A stretch of DNA of 64,000 nt. It comes from Strigamia acuminata (taxonomy: Eukaryota; Arthropoda; Chilopoda; Geophilomorpha; Linotaeniidae). The notes beneath the pieces are model-generated. The model saw only the letters and a program-made list of their open reading frames with translations. It had not been told where the DNA came from and did not search any database. Positions within the stretch are counted from its first letter, which is position 1. Every line of letters begins with the position of its first letter. Shown here in pieces: positions 21,166 to 31,437 of this stretch. The position numbers and the translations under genes are program-made. The stretch is taken from NCBI GenBank assembly GCA_949358305.1, contig CASHSZ010000132.1:60001-124000 (forward strand), in the 5' to 3' direction.

Positions 21166-21180
21166 TCAGAAGTGGGATAG
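21166..21180 (+). promoter_or_regulatory. Putative tRNA-Leu-like primer binding site
   Basis: TCAGAAGTGGGATAG starts immediately after the LTR. It matches the general form of a leucine-tRNA 3' end complement (TGGTGTCAGRAGTGGGAT) without its first five bases. The assignment rests on pattern memory, not on a search. Confidence 0.4.
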
Positions 21181-21383
21181 ATGGACTTTATGCGACGATA
21201 AAGTAGACTACAGTAGACGAAAGTAGACGAAAGTAGACGGAAAAGTAGAAGAAAAACGAGAAGACGATTGTTTTTGGGCGACGGAAGCGGAATTTGGGTT
21301 GGCAAATAACGCGTGGACGGTTCGGGAAACGAGAGACGATTCGCTGGAACACCGCGTGTTACGAAGGTTAGCCGAATTGCGAG

Positions 21384-22856
21384 ATGGCCGGAGCGAAAAC
21401 AGGGACGGATGGCGTGTTTAGTGAAGACCAAATGCTAACGCAAATGATGAAAATGATGATGGAAATGATGCAGACGATGCAGACGACGCAGAAGAAACCG
21501 GAGGAGCTGAAAGAGAAGAAAGAAGTAAAGAACCCGCCGAAGTTACCACGTGTTACGAAGATCACGAATGAAAAGATGGTCGAAAGACAAGCGATTTTAG
21601 AGGAGATCCAGCGTGGAGAAATTCCAATGTTTGCCGAATGGATGAAGTTGAAAATTCGGGACATAAAACCATTGTTACAAACTCGTAACATTGTGCCAAC
21701 GGAGTCGAAATTTGATATGATATGTCAATTGCGACGAGCGATGCGTGCGGAAGCAGGAATCGTAGAAGAAGAAGAAAGCGAAGACGAAGAAGATGACGAA
21801 AATGACGTAGAAGAAACGGTTCGAAATACAGTTGTGACGATCCGAAACAAAGACGCGATCAAGACGGATCAGAAAGAGGCGATTGAAACGAATCGGAACG
21901 AAGACATGATCGACACAAGTCAAAACAAAGATACGACCGAGACAAATCGAAACGAAGAATCGAGCGATAAATTGGGCAGCGACGGTGATGTAGTTGAGGA
22001 CAAGAGTGGCGACGATCTTGGTGCAGAAAGCGAAGTAAATCGAGATGCGAGTTTGAACGAATTTGATGCGAGTTCGAACAAATTTGATGCGAGTTTGAAC
22101 GAGTTTGATGCGAGTCAAGACAAAGATGCGACCGAGACGGATCGAAACGAAGAATCGAGCGATAAATTGGACGGCGACTGTGATATGGTTGAGGACGAGA
22201 GTAGCGCCGATCTTAGTGAAGACAAGCTTCGAAATGATGACGAGACAATTCGACATGAAGACGAAAAGAGCGAAAAGAATCGAGATGCGGACGAAGAGAA
22301 TCGAGATCCGATTAGTGCGAATTCGAGCGAAATTGACACGAGGTTGGAGGAATTGAATGCGCAACCGAACGACGTGAACGACGAATTGGACGGGCTTCTG
22401 CCGTGCAGAGAAGCGCGACACGAAACGATTCAAAACAAAGAGGAAAACGATGGAGATAGACGCGATTTCCAAGCCAAAGGAGACGGGACGAATACCAAAG
22501 CATTTGAAGCGAATCTTGGTGCAAAATTGGAAGAGAAAATCGATACTGGATCGAACGACGATGGAAGGATGAAAAACAGACGACGAAGGAACAGAAGACG
22601 AAAGAAAAATAGAATAACGAGCAGCGGCGGGACAAGGACGCGAACGAAAGAGATAGAAACGGCTGTGATTCGATCCACGAGAAGCGTAGAGACAGGCCAC
22701 GAGGACGAAACGAGCAATGAGAAGAAGCACAAGCCAAGTGATCAAACGCGGAAATGGATGTTCAAAGACGACGCAATGTCGGAAGCAGAGGACGAGGCGT
22801 CGGCGAGGACGCCGACGTTTAGTCGGATGACCGAGTGTGGAGTTTTTCGGGTTTGA
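21384..22856 (+). CDS. SAP-motif, highly charged protein of the non-autonomous LTR element (490 aa)
   Basis: A single intact frame of 490 residues. Residues 17-38 are a Met/Gln-rich helix. Residues 86-120 (EWMKLKIRDIKPLLQTRNIV and onward to QLRRAM) fit the SAP pattern of two amphipathic helices with the DIKPLL and GTK-like turn positions; SAP motifs bind AT-rich or scaffold DNA. Two Glu/Asp blocks follow, then short repeats of the type DASLNEFDAS (about 215-245). A strongly basic stretch lies at about 395-410. The last codons lie inside the 3' LTR. There is no zinc knuckle or enzyme domain. It may act as a Gag-like nucleic-acid-binding protein or in target choice; this is inference. The antisense frame of 422 aa (21675-22943) is a shadow. 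Confidence 0.7.
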   Translation: MAGAKTGTDGVFSEDQMLTQMMKMMMEMMQTMQTTQKKPEELKEKKEVKNPPKLPRVTKITNEKMVERQAILEEIQRGEIPMFAEWMKLKIRDIKPLLQTRNIVPTESKFDMICQLRRAMRAEAGIVEEEESEDEEDDENDVEETVRNTVVTIRNKDAIKTDQKEAIETNRNEDMIDTSQNKDTTETNRNEESSDKLGSDGDVVEDKSGDDLGAESEVNRDASLNEFDASSNKFDASLNEFDASQDKDATETDRNEESSDKLDGDCDMVEDESSADLSEDKLRNDDETIRHEDEKSEKNRDADEENRDPISANSSEIDTRLEELNAQPNDVNDELDGLLPCREARHETIQNKEENDGDRRDFQAKGDGTNTKAFEANLGAKLEEKIDTGSNDDGRMKNRRRRNRRRKKNRITSSGGTRTRTKEIETAVIRSTRSVETGHEDETSNEKKHKPSDQTRKWMFKDDAMSEAEDEASARTPTFSRMTECGVFRV

Positions 22857-23099
22857 GACAGAGGACGGGCGACAATACGTCACCAGAGGGCGGGCGGACA
22901 TGCACAAATATGTCCGATAGACGTTTTTGGGTAAAACAGCCAATCGGGGGCTGTTCCTTGTGGTCAGCCAATCAGGGCTGACCAGTGCGATATATAAAGA
23001 AGAATTGTTTGTTAATAAAGTTACTTGAAGTTAACTAGAGCTTGTAGTTGTGTCTTGGTAATTTCGGGTCAGCTAGTCTCAGCTTTGGGATAGTTTACA
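22836..23099 (+). repeat. 3' LTR of the SAP-gene element
   Basis: 264 bp, the same as the 5' LTR except two C/T changes in its first 25 bases. The SAP-protein frame ends 21 bases into it. It is followed by the target duplication CTTT. Confidence 0.85.
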
Positions 23100-23103
23100 C
23101 TTT

Positions 23104-24971
23104 CGTAACGTGATAAAACGATTTGGTGATATCGGTGGTGAAAGGCCGGGAGAACTGGCATTGGACGTTTCCGGTGACACATGGGCAGACTGATTCAGTC
23201 GCAATTCTTCCGCGTCCGGTTGAACCGCAAATTCCTCGATCTGCTCGGCGTCATCGTCGGTGTCCTGCCCTTCAGCTATCTGTTCATGTTACTCATTAGT
23301 AATCAGATGCGATACGGAACCACGAGCTGGAGTTGGCAATGTTGATGCACAAAGTTCCAATAATTGTCGTTCCGGCGTTGATGGGGGTGGAATGTGAACA
23401 ATCTGCATAGGTGGCGTCTTTGATTTAGAAGCCGACTTAGATACAGATTTTTCTTCGGATATCGAATGCTCATCATCTGATGCTGGCTTGATCGACCAGT
23501 CCGCATATTGGACAGTTTCGTTGAATGACACTCTTTGTTGTTCATTGTTGGGTTCGTAAAAGGACTCGTTGTTGCCATTTGGTATATTTCGTAGAAATTT
23601 GCGGTACGATTGATGTTCGTCTATGCGGACGTGGGCTGATTCGGTGACTTTATTGTCGATGGGATTCCAAATCTTGTAGCCACGTGTTGCAACCGCGTAC
23701 CCGACGAGATATCCTTCCCATGCGCGTGGATCAAGCTTTTTACGGCCTGGCACTGTGTAGTGGACCCAACATTTAGATCCTATCTTTCGTAAGTGTCGTA
23801 AAGATAGTGCTCGTTCACGCCAAAGTATGTATGGGACTTGATTTTTCAAACGTGAATGAGGACTTCTATTCTTGATATAAGCAAAAGTCACTGCAAGCTC
23901 TGCCCATAGACCGGCCGGAAGTTTGGTTTCTTCATGAATCGCGCGGATGTTGTCTGCCATTGTCCTGTTGATGCGTTCGGCCGTTCCATTCATCTGTGGG
24001 CTCGATGGGTTCGTTCGCTGTCTTTGGATCCCTTTGTCTTTCAAATAGCGCTCGAATTCATTTGACATGAACTCGCCGCCGCGGTCTGTGCGAATGGCTT
24101 TGATTGTTGTGTTCGCAACCCGTTCGACTCTAGCGGCGAAGTCCTTAAAGCATGCGAAGACTTGAGACTTCTGCGCCAATGGGGTTATCCAAGTATACCT
24201 CGTGGCGTCATCTATGATTGTTAGGACAAAACGAGCTCCACCGAAAGATGTTGCAGGAGCCGGGCCCCACACGTCCATATGGAGGAGGTCGAGTGCTTTA
24301 GTAGTACTCGGGTGAAGGTCCGGTTTGTGCGAAATTTTAATTGATTTTGCAAGACGACAGTCGTTGCAAGCGAGTTCCTGTTTGACTTCTCCAGGTTCCA
24401 TTCCGTAAACTTGGTCGTTATTCGCCAACAGGCGCATTGCATTTGTGTGCAAATGCCCTAATCTGCAATGCCATAGACCCGTAGCATCCTTTACGTTTGC
24501 AGGGTTAGCAATGACCTTCTTTGGTGATATAGAAGGATTGCTCGGAGGAGGAGGTATGGCAGGAGGAGCATTAGGTAATGGCGTTGTCGGAATGGATTGG
24601 AGAACGTTGGAATAGGAATGGATAGGAGGATCAGGCTGGACATTTGTGGATTTAGGAGCAGTTTGAGACTGGATAGGATTGACGATTTGATTCGGGATTT
24701 GCTTCGGAATTGGTGGCATTTGAATGCGAAAATCCGTAATATTGTCTTGACCCGATTTGCCTCTTTTCGGTTTCGGAATGTTCTCAAAATCCACTTCTGT
24801 GGTGACATAAGTCAGGACCGGCGTTTGCTGAATGGGTGTCGGAATTATCGTCGACACTGGAGTCGAAACCGTCGTAGCCACAGAAGGTGTTGAACATAAA
24901 CCGTCCACATAATATAATCCTGCCTTCTCCTTTGCCCGAAGAATAGAGCTCCGAATGTCCGATTGATAGAT
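23104..24971 (-). pseudogene. C1 pol: integrase portion
   Basis: From the 5' side: a Pro-rich spacer, then the zinc-binding HHCC region (GLWHCRLGHLHTNAMRLL, CNDCRLAK), and the integrase core with LLHMDVWGP (first Asp), IRTDRGGEFMSNEF (second Asp) and NGTAERINRTM (Glu). A copia GKxKLDPRAWEG-type C-terminal region follows. A TAA at 23289-23291 interrupts the acidic linker, after which the same frame continues to the nested element at 23103. The 5' side is cut by the MULE at 24972. In an intact element this enzyme inserts the cDNA. Confidence 0.85.
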
Positions 24972-25942
24972 CGACGCGGACCAAATTGGCGATGGCCAGA
25001 TTGGCGACGGTCCCAAATTGGCGATGGGCGTATTTGGCGCCGAATTTTAAATTCCTAATGATTTCAATGAAATTTAAAATTGGCGAGCTCCCAAATTGGC
25101 GATAGGTCAAATTGGCGATGGGTCAAATTGGCGATGGGTCAAATTGGCGAGCTCCCAAATTGGCGATGGGTCAAATTGGCGATGGGTCAAATTGGCGATG
25201 GGTCAAATTGGCGATGGGTCAAATTGGCGATCGCGAGAAAACGCGAGAAAACACGAGAATTTCACATGAGAATCTCGTGTCTTCTCTCGTTTTCTAATAA
25301 CAATGAAAAAAATGTTTTTTATCACATGTTTTGTATTTTCAGGATACCAGAGCTTCTAGAACAAACTTTTTCCCATTTCTTTCCATTTATTTTGTAAAAA
25401 AGAAATAAAAAAACTTCATTTCGCCTAAATAAAGTTGTTTTCATTTTAATATTGATTTGATTTGATTGATTTGATTTTTTTGAACGTTAATTGGCATTAT
25501 AAAGTGTGTACACACTGGCCTAATCAATCAATGGAAAAAACACCGCCCAAAATCCGCGCCGGCAGGCTGCTTAGCGCATTTACCCGGTGCTTCACTGCAA
25601 CACATCGACGCCATTTTTTTTTCGGTTTTTCACCGTTTTTCATGGTTTTCAACTGCTTTTAACTCGTTTTTATCATTTTTTTTATGATTTCTTAGGGTTT
25701 TTTTCATTTTTAAACCGTTTTTTACGGGTTTTAATGTTTTTTTTCCAGTTTTTTTCGGTTTTTTGATGATTTTTTAAGGTTTTTTTAAGTTTTAATTGGT
25801 TTTTCACAGTTTTTAATAATTTTTTTGGTTTTAATACGTGTTTTATCATCTTTTATGTGTTTTTTCAGTTTTAATAGAGTTTCTAACAATTTTTTTCGTA
25901 AATTTTCAGTTTTAATCAAGATTTCTTACAATTTTTACGTGT
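24972..25942 (+). repeat. Left TIR of the MULE
   Basis: It starts at CGACGCGGACCAAATTGG and has about nine tandem TCAAATTGGCGATGGG copies (25100-25235), then AGAAAACGCGAGAAAACACG. Next is a region with many TTTTT-flanked words reaching TTTCTTACAATTTTTACGTG. The whole is repeated inverted at 28638-29652. Tandem subterminal words are a likely transposase-binding array. Confidence 0.85.
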
Positions 25943-26073
25943 TTTCAGTTTTAATCGAGATTCCTTATAATTTTGTTTTACAACGAATTAGTAATTGTCC
26001 ACACATACAAGATATAAATTTTTTTTTTTTATTTTTTCAAAAGAAATATGTAATTAAATGTAATGAACACACT

Positions 26074-28443
26074 TTAGGTAAATAACTGACGGAGGTGTTT
26101 GCGCTTCTTGATTACTTCACGACACACATGACATTTTAGCTGTATGTTAAGTTTGACTTCCTTCATTGCACACGCTGCACAAACCATGTGCCCACACTTG
26201 TAACATATATTACACTGATTTGTGCTACACAACTGGCAGGTGAAAATGGTGTCTTCGGCCGTAGGGACCAAGTTTACTAGCGCTGCAGTCAAGAAGTCCA
26301 CCAACTCAATGGCCAATGTGCGTACTTCTGGAGCTAAGTTGCTGACATCACGTAATCGCTGTTGCTCCCCTATCTGGTAAAACTGGTCTGGTGCAATACC
26401 TAGCTGCACATGTGGTTGCGGCACTTGAGCAGGTGGCGGCGGCAATGTTGCGGCAATGTTACGCCGTGTGCTGCGTCGCAGCATTGGCCTCTCTATGTCG
26501 GGACTCGGCGACCTAATCCGCCTTTGACCATGCCTTGGTTCGAATTGTGGCTCTGGTCTTGGCTCGGGCAATGGTTCGATCTCTAGCTCTGGTCTTGGCT
26601 CGGGCAATGGTTCGATCTCTAGCTCTGGTCTTGGCTCGGGCAATGGTTCGATCTCTAGCTCTGGTCTTGGCTCGAGCCTCGGATGAGTACGTGGTGGACC
26701 TCGAGTATGTGGTCGACCTCGAGTACGTGGTCGACCTCGGGAACGTTGTGGTGCATCGGGGGCACGAGTTACAGTCGCAGTACGGCCCGTTGTCGCAGTA
26801 CGGCCCGGCCCCGCACGGCGTGCAACTTGCAGTGGGTTTCTCGCTGCAGCAATAGCTTCATCCAAATTAAAGTTTGGCGGGTCAGTGGGCAACTCAGGAA
26901 CACGATAACGACCAGTTAAGTTCACTTCTGGAATTCGGGGCTCAACGATGGGTGCACCCAGCAAACCATTCGGTACTAAGCCTTCATAGTTCAACGCAAA
27001 ACCACCCCTCATTGTCGACACGCGCCATGCCATGGCCTTCAAGAATTCCATCTCATTCAAGGTGTGGTCGCTAAACTTGGTCATCAAGCTTTTGATACAC
27101 TTATCGTTTAGCAAGTAAAACTTGCATTGTACCTGCTGGGTATCTAAACCCCGCATCTCTTGCTCGAAGTTTACCACAGCAGTGTGGTCCACCTGCGACA
27201 AAGCCACCACGAAGTTTACTGGCAGTGTTTGTTTGCCCAATGTGGCAGGCAGAGAAGAGTGCCACGACTCCAGACTGTTATTCGTGCGGTGTGACAGCCC
27301 AAAGACACTAAAACGAGTTGCAGAGACGCCGTCCAACCAGTAGTCTCGAAAATACGCCAAAAAGTCAGTCATAAGCTCGCCTATTGTCCCAACACGCGCT
27401 GCCGAAGCCCAGTAAGCCTGTATCAGCTCGAACCCAATTGCCACGTTTTCTGCTGGCAAGTATACCAAGGACATGACTAAATGAATGACTGCCCATGCGT
27501 ATTCGTCGGTGCTGTAAAATGGCTGCAAACCTAGCTGCATCGCCTTGCGCCGCAGCGCTTCGCAAAAGTGAAAACTGCAGTGAACCACATTACACGAAGG
27601 AAAGGCGGATTCCAGCGCTGTGTACATAGCGGGCTCGAAGTCTGTCATGAACGTGCTACCAATCACAATTGCATCCATTATGAGTGCCAAGTGGCCAAAC
27701 AATCGATCATAAGCGCACCGCGTTTTGTTTGTCATCAGACCGAAACAGAATGGGATTAACTTTTCTCTCACCATCGCCTGGACACTAAGAAACTGGTAGA
27801 ACGAACCGTTTGTGACATCAGGAAATTTGGGGACAACTTTGAAAGTAGCATCCGTGTGATACTCCTTACTTCTGGCTTGTAATTGGACACAAAGGGCTCG
27901 ATTTATGAAAAAGACAGTCACCGAGCCGTCCGCACCGATCAGAGTGGCATCATAAATATACGAAAGGCGATCCTCCTCTGCAATTCCATGCTTTTGTGTT
28001 TCAAAAAAATTATAAAAAGAATTTAGGTTGTCAAGTTTTGGCACTTCTCTGCGACAAAGTCGGCTCAATATCGACTTGTAGGCTTTGAAAGGGCGATCCG
28101 CTGCAACATCTGGATACTTGAGGCAGAGTTTGTCGTATTCCGGTTTCTTCGCCGCTGATGGGTTCAATTTTTTACAATTGTTCACCAACTCGTACACAAA
28201 CAATTTACTGTTAACAATCAGCGGCGTCGTCCCATGCGAATGCGCGGTAGTCAAAGCGAAAGAAAAAGTGGTGAGGTTGAGCTGCCCACGGCCCAGGCAC
28301 GTCCGAACATTGCACCGCATGAGCCTGACGTTGCAATCGTGCTTCAAAACCTTGTCTTCACGATATACGAACTTTTGGCCATCATACCACTGGCGTGATT
28401 CGAGTTTTGAATGCGTTGGAATTAAAGTCAGGGTAGTAGCCAT
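26074..28443 (-). CDS. MULE transposase with FLYWCH-like, AT-hook and RING domains (789 aa)
   Basis: Intact single-exon frame, start at 28443. Residues 19-70 form a FLYWCH-like zinc finger (C44, C49, H68, H70). The MULE catalytic core follows, with D198 (EYHTDATF), D268 (FMTDFEPAM), the CSFHFCEALRR motif and E392 (NNSLESWH). Residues 568-584 carry two RGRP AT-hook cores. Residues 591-626 are three exact copies of a 12-residue unit EPRPELEIEPLP. The C-terminus (736-774) has a C3HC4 RING pattern (C736, C739, C750, H752, C755, C758, C771, C774) ending CHVCREVIKK, like the ubiquitin-ligase RINGs of the IAP/MDM2 type. The family cuts and pastes DNA in the nucleus. A RING on a MULE transposase is unusual to my knowledge. 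All catalytic residues are present, so it may be functional. Confidence 0.88.
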   Translation of the reverse strand: MATTLTLIPTHSKLESRQWYDGQKFVYREDKVLKHDCNVRLMRCNVRTCLGRGQLNLTTFSFALTTAHSHGTTPLIVNSKLFVYELVNNCKKLNPSAAKKPEYDKLCLKYPDVAADRPFKAYKSILSRLCRREVPKLDNLNSFYNFFETQKHGIAEEDRLSYIYDATLIGADGSVTVFFINRALCVQLQARSKEYHTDATFKVVPKFPDVTNGSFYQFLSVQAMVREKLIPFCFGLMTNKTRCAYDRLFGHLALIMDAIVIGSTFMTDFEPAMYTALESAFPSCNVVHCSFHFCEALRRKAMQLGLQPFYSTDEYAWAVIHLVMSLVYLPAENVAIGFELIQAYWASAARVGTIGELMTDFLAYFRDYWLDGVSATRFSVFGLSHRTNNSLESWHSSLPATLGKQTLPVNFVVALSQVDHTAVVNFEQEMRGLDTQQVQCKFYLLNDKCIKSLMTKFSDHTLNEMEFLKAMAWRVSTMRGGFALNYEGLVPNGLLGAPIVEPRIPEVNLTGRYRVPELPTDPPNFNLDEAIAAARNPLQVARRAGPGRTATTGRTATVTRAPDAPQRSRGRPRTRGRPHTRGPPRTHPRLEPRPELEIEPLPEPRPELEIEPLPEPRPELEIEPLPEPRPEPQFEPRHGQRRIRSPSPDIERPMLRRSTRRNIAATLPPPPAQVPQPHVQLGIAPDQFYQIGEQQRLRDVSNLAPEVRTLAIELVDFLTAALVNLVPTAEDTIFTCQLCSTNQCNICYKCGHMVCAACAMKEVKLNIQLKCHVCREVIKKRKHLRQLFT

Positions 28444-28637
28444 CGCAGATCAGTTTGGAATGATAATTCGTCTGTTGTTAAAAGATGAAGAACGGTCGCA
28501 TCGATTGTAGGAGAACACGAAACGCACGCTATTGTCACGATACAAGAAGTGACCGGAAGTCACGTGACTATGTGATTGGTCCGTGAGATTACACCCAACT
28601 CCCCCTGCCGGTGTCACGTACGCAAAATGTACGTATC

Positions 28638-29652
28638 ACGTAAAAATTGTAAGAAATCTCGATTAAAACTGAAAAAACACAAAAAAAATTGTTAGAAACT
28701 CTATTAAAACTGAAAAAACACATAAAAGATGATAAAACACGTATTAAAACCAAAAAAATTATTAAAAACTGTGAAAAACCAATTAAAACTTAAAAAAACC
28801 CTAAAAAATCATCAAAAAACCGAAAAAAACTGGAAAAAAAACATTAAAACCCGTAAAAAACGGTTTAAAAATGAAAAAAACCCTAAGAAATCATAAAAAA
28901 AATGATAAAAACGAGTTAAAAGCAGTTGAAAACCATGAAAAACGGTGAAAAACCGAAAAAAAAATGGCGTTGATGTGTTGCAGTGAAGCACCGGGTAAAT
29001 GCGCTAAGCAGCCTGCCGGCGCGGATTTTGGGCGGTGTTTTTTCCATTGATTGATTAGGCCAGTGTGTACACACTTTATAATGCCAATTAACGCTGAGGC
29101 CAGTGTGTACACACTTTATAATGCCAATTAACGTTCAAAAAAATCAAATCAATCAAATCAAATCAATATTAAAATGAAAACAACTTTATTTAGGCGAAAT
29201 GAAGTTTTTTTATTTCTTTTTTACAAAATAAATGGAAAGAAATGGGAAAAAGTTTGTTCTAGAAGCTCTGGTATCCTGAAAATACAAAATATGTAATAAA
29301 AAACATTTTTTTCATTGTTATTAGAAAACGAGAGAAGACACGAGATTCTCATGAGAAATTCTCGTGTTTTCTCGCGTTTTCTCGCAATCGCCAATTTGAC
29401 CCATCGCCAATTTGACTCATCGCCAATTTGACCCATCGCCAATTTGACCCATCGCCAATTTGACCCATCGCCAATTTGACCCATCGCCAATTTGACCCAT
29501 CGCCAATTTGGGAACACGGTTCCCATTTAATGGGTTCGGCGATCGCCAATTTGCAATTTCCGATTTGGCCGTCGCCAATTTGACCCATCGCCAATTTGCA
29601 ATCGCAAATTTGGCCGTCGCCAATTTGGCGGTCGCCAATTTGGTCCCCGCCC
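28638..29652 (-). repeat. Right TIR of the MULE
   Basis: Inverted copy of 24972-25942 with small differences and an added direct duplication of GGCCAGTGTGTACACACTTT plus its flank (about 29060-29135). The terminal array of CCCATCGCCAATTTGA words lies at about 29395-29510. Confidence 0.85.
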
Positions 29653-30890
29653 TGATAGATATTGACTTCACCGTTGTAGAAATGTATGTGATGACGTGTT
29701 TTATCAATTTTAGACACCGAAATCAAATTGGCTTCGAAGTTCGGTGCAAAAAGTACATTCGTCAAATTCACAATACAATTGCAGTCGTCTATCCTGGTGA
29801 GCAGTCGGACGTTTCCTTTCCCAGTCACCTTGGACTTGCCTTGTCCGAGTTGGATGTTGAAAGGCACGATGTCCACAAAATCCGTAAACCAAGCCCGAAC
29901 ATATGAAAAGTGGTCCGTCGCGCCACAGTCGACAATCCATTCGTTGGATTGCATGAAATGAGCGACTGGGCGCGCTGGGGCTTGCGGGGCACTGGCGAAG
30001 AATGTCCCTTCTCGTGTTGGACGAGAACAACCACGCGGACGCGTATCATCGGGTTTTGGCGCGGAATTTTTGTTGCGCTTCTTGCTCTTACTCCGAGAGC
30101 GTTGGAAAGAAGCCGATGCCGAGGGTTGATTGCGATCCTCCCGCCGTGGATGGGGACACTTGTTCGCGTAGTGGCCCATCTCATTACAGTTGAAACATTT
30201 AATTTCGGATAAAGGTCGACGAGGACGAGAATTCTTCCGGGATTGTTGGCCTTTTACAGACGAATGCACAGAAGACGAGTGCACATTATGTAATCCCATC
30301 GGTTTTAGTCGGAGATATTCGGAAATCAACTGTTCAGCGACTTTGGTCGGTGTGAATTCCGGATCGGGCCAATGATATATGGCAAACGTTGCCTGTGCGT
30401 ATTCGGGCGGTAATCGGTTGAGGTATTGATATGCATGATGATCGGGTGTCGTAACTTCTTTGATATCTGCCAATTGACGGACGAAGTGATCCACTCGATT
30501 GATAAAATCCTGCATTTCCTCATTGGGTTCGAGATGTAGAGTCAAGAACTCAGACCGTAATGCTGCCCGTCGTGCCCGCGAACTAGGCGCGTACGCTTTA
30601 GCCAGGACGTCCCATGCCTGTTTGGGAGTATCACAATTGTCCAGGGCTGAACGTTTCGGTTCGCTGACATACATGTAAATGTGTCCGAGAGCTTTGTCCT
30701 TTTTAACCATGTAACGTTCTTTTTCTTTGTCCGTTAAAGTCAAAAGATGATCGGCCTCCTTCTCTTCCGTCACATGCCTCCAAAGGCCCTCGGATTTCAA
30801 AAGCATCCGCATCGCTCTCTGCCAGGGCTCGTAATTCCCAACAGAGAGGATGGGAATCCTGCTGACCGTCGTTTCCGTTGTCTTTTGCAT
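29653..30890 (-). pseudogene. C1 Gag and protease portion
   Basis: Starts at 30890 (MQKTTETTV). The Gag region has copia-family helices, including YEPWQRAMRMLLKSEGLWRH and the YQYLNRLPPEYAQATFAIYH motif. A zinc knuckle follows (CFNCNEMGHYANKC), then the aspartic protease with WIVDCGATDHFS. That site is DCGA rather than the common DTGA/DSGA. The reading frame enters the MULE at 29652 and is continued by 24971 downward. Product in an intact element: virus-like particle shell and the protease that matures it. Confidence 0.85.
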
Positions 30891-31074
30891 CGTTGCGAAG
30901 ATTCAGCGCACCACGCAAAACACACGGACTCAGGAAATGGTATAACGGCGATCGAAGCACTTCACTAAGGCACAAAGAGGTGTGGACGAATGTTTGTTCA
31001 CACAAAATCGTTGCACTATTCACTAAATCACCTCCCACGTGGTTCAAAGCGGATATCACCAGATGGGGAGCCAA

Positions 31075-31437
31075 TGCTAAAATTGGCTGAGAACCTAAAG
31101 CAAGTGTCCCCCTAGCTTCCTTTATAGCCACCTGGGGCTGCAGGAGTGCTAGGTGGCGCAGGGCTCAGCCTTGCTTTAGAATACAAACACCGCTTGGACA
31201 GACTTGTCCGTAGGGCAGTGCCGATGCTAAAGGATCCCTTCCAAAATACCCACTTAAAACTAACAAATAAAATCGACAGGGAAGGCGAAAGGTGATGAAT
31301 CTCCCGTGGAAGGTCACACGGGCTCGCGACAAAGCACAAGACGGGTTTTCTCGAAAAACCCGCTAGAAAAGCGTGTTAATTTGTGGTCCAATGTAGTGTG
31401 GATTAACTCATTCAGCAGTGGTATGAAAAACATCTAT
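31075..31437 (-). repeat. Probable distal part of the C1 5' LTR
   Basis: Between the C1 leader and the C2 LTR. On the minus strand it ends TTTTAGCA, followed by TTGGCTCCCCATC, a possible primer site. Because the C1 3' LTR is truncated, the two cannot be aligned, so this assignment rests on position only. Confidence 0.35.

Larger units (their letters stand above)
20902..23099 (+). mobile_element. Non-autonomous LTR element carrying one SAP-motif gene
   Basis: Two 264-bp direct repeats (20902-21165 and 22836-23099) differ at two positions near their start. They begin TG and end CA, and are bounded by the 4-bp duplication CTTT (20898-20901 and 23100-23103). The internal region is only 1.67 kb and has one gene. 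No protease, integrase or RT is present, so movement would need another element's enzymes. The sequence TCAGAAGTGGGAT directly after the first LTR resembles the 3' end complement of a leucine tRNA, a usual primer site. Low LTR divergence makes it younger than its host C1. Confidence 0.85.
24972..29652 (-). mobile_element. Autonomous-looking MULE with ~1-kb TIRs
   Basis: Flanked by the 8-bp duplication TGATAGAT (24964-24971 and 29653-29660). Terminal sequences share GGACCAAATTGGCGA. Removing the element joins the C1 protease and integrase parts in frame. Long inverted repeats (about 24972-25942 and 28638-29652) enclose a single intact transposase gene. The right arm carries an extra 39-bp duplication near 29060-29140. 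Both arms begin with tandem copies of a 16-bp word, TCAAATTGGCGATGGG. Confidence 0.9.
17852..31437 (-). mobile_element. C1: old Ty1/copia element carrying three nested insertions
   Basis: The order on the minus strand is leader, Gag, protease, integrase, RT and RNase H, as in copia. The coding sequence is broken at 29652/24972, 23100/20901 and 20414/19589 by three other elements. Removing each element plus one copy of its target duplication restores the same reading frame, which shows C1 was there first. Two in-frame stops (23289 and 18434) mark later decay. The 3' LTR start is at 17953 after the purine tract GAAAGGGGGAA. Only about 100 bp of that LTR remain before the Harbinger end. The 5' LTR end is placed near 31075. 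Confidence 0.85.

Noticed and set aside
21675-22943. 422-aa antisense frame
   Set aside because: It is the complement of the SAP-protein gene, whose codon pattern (Glu/Asp/Arg-rich) leaves the other strand open.
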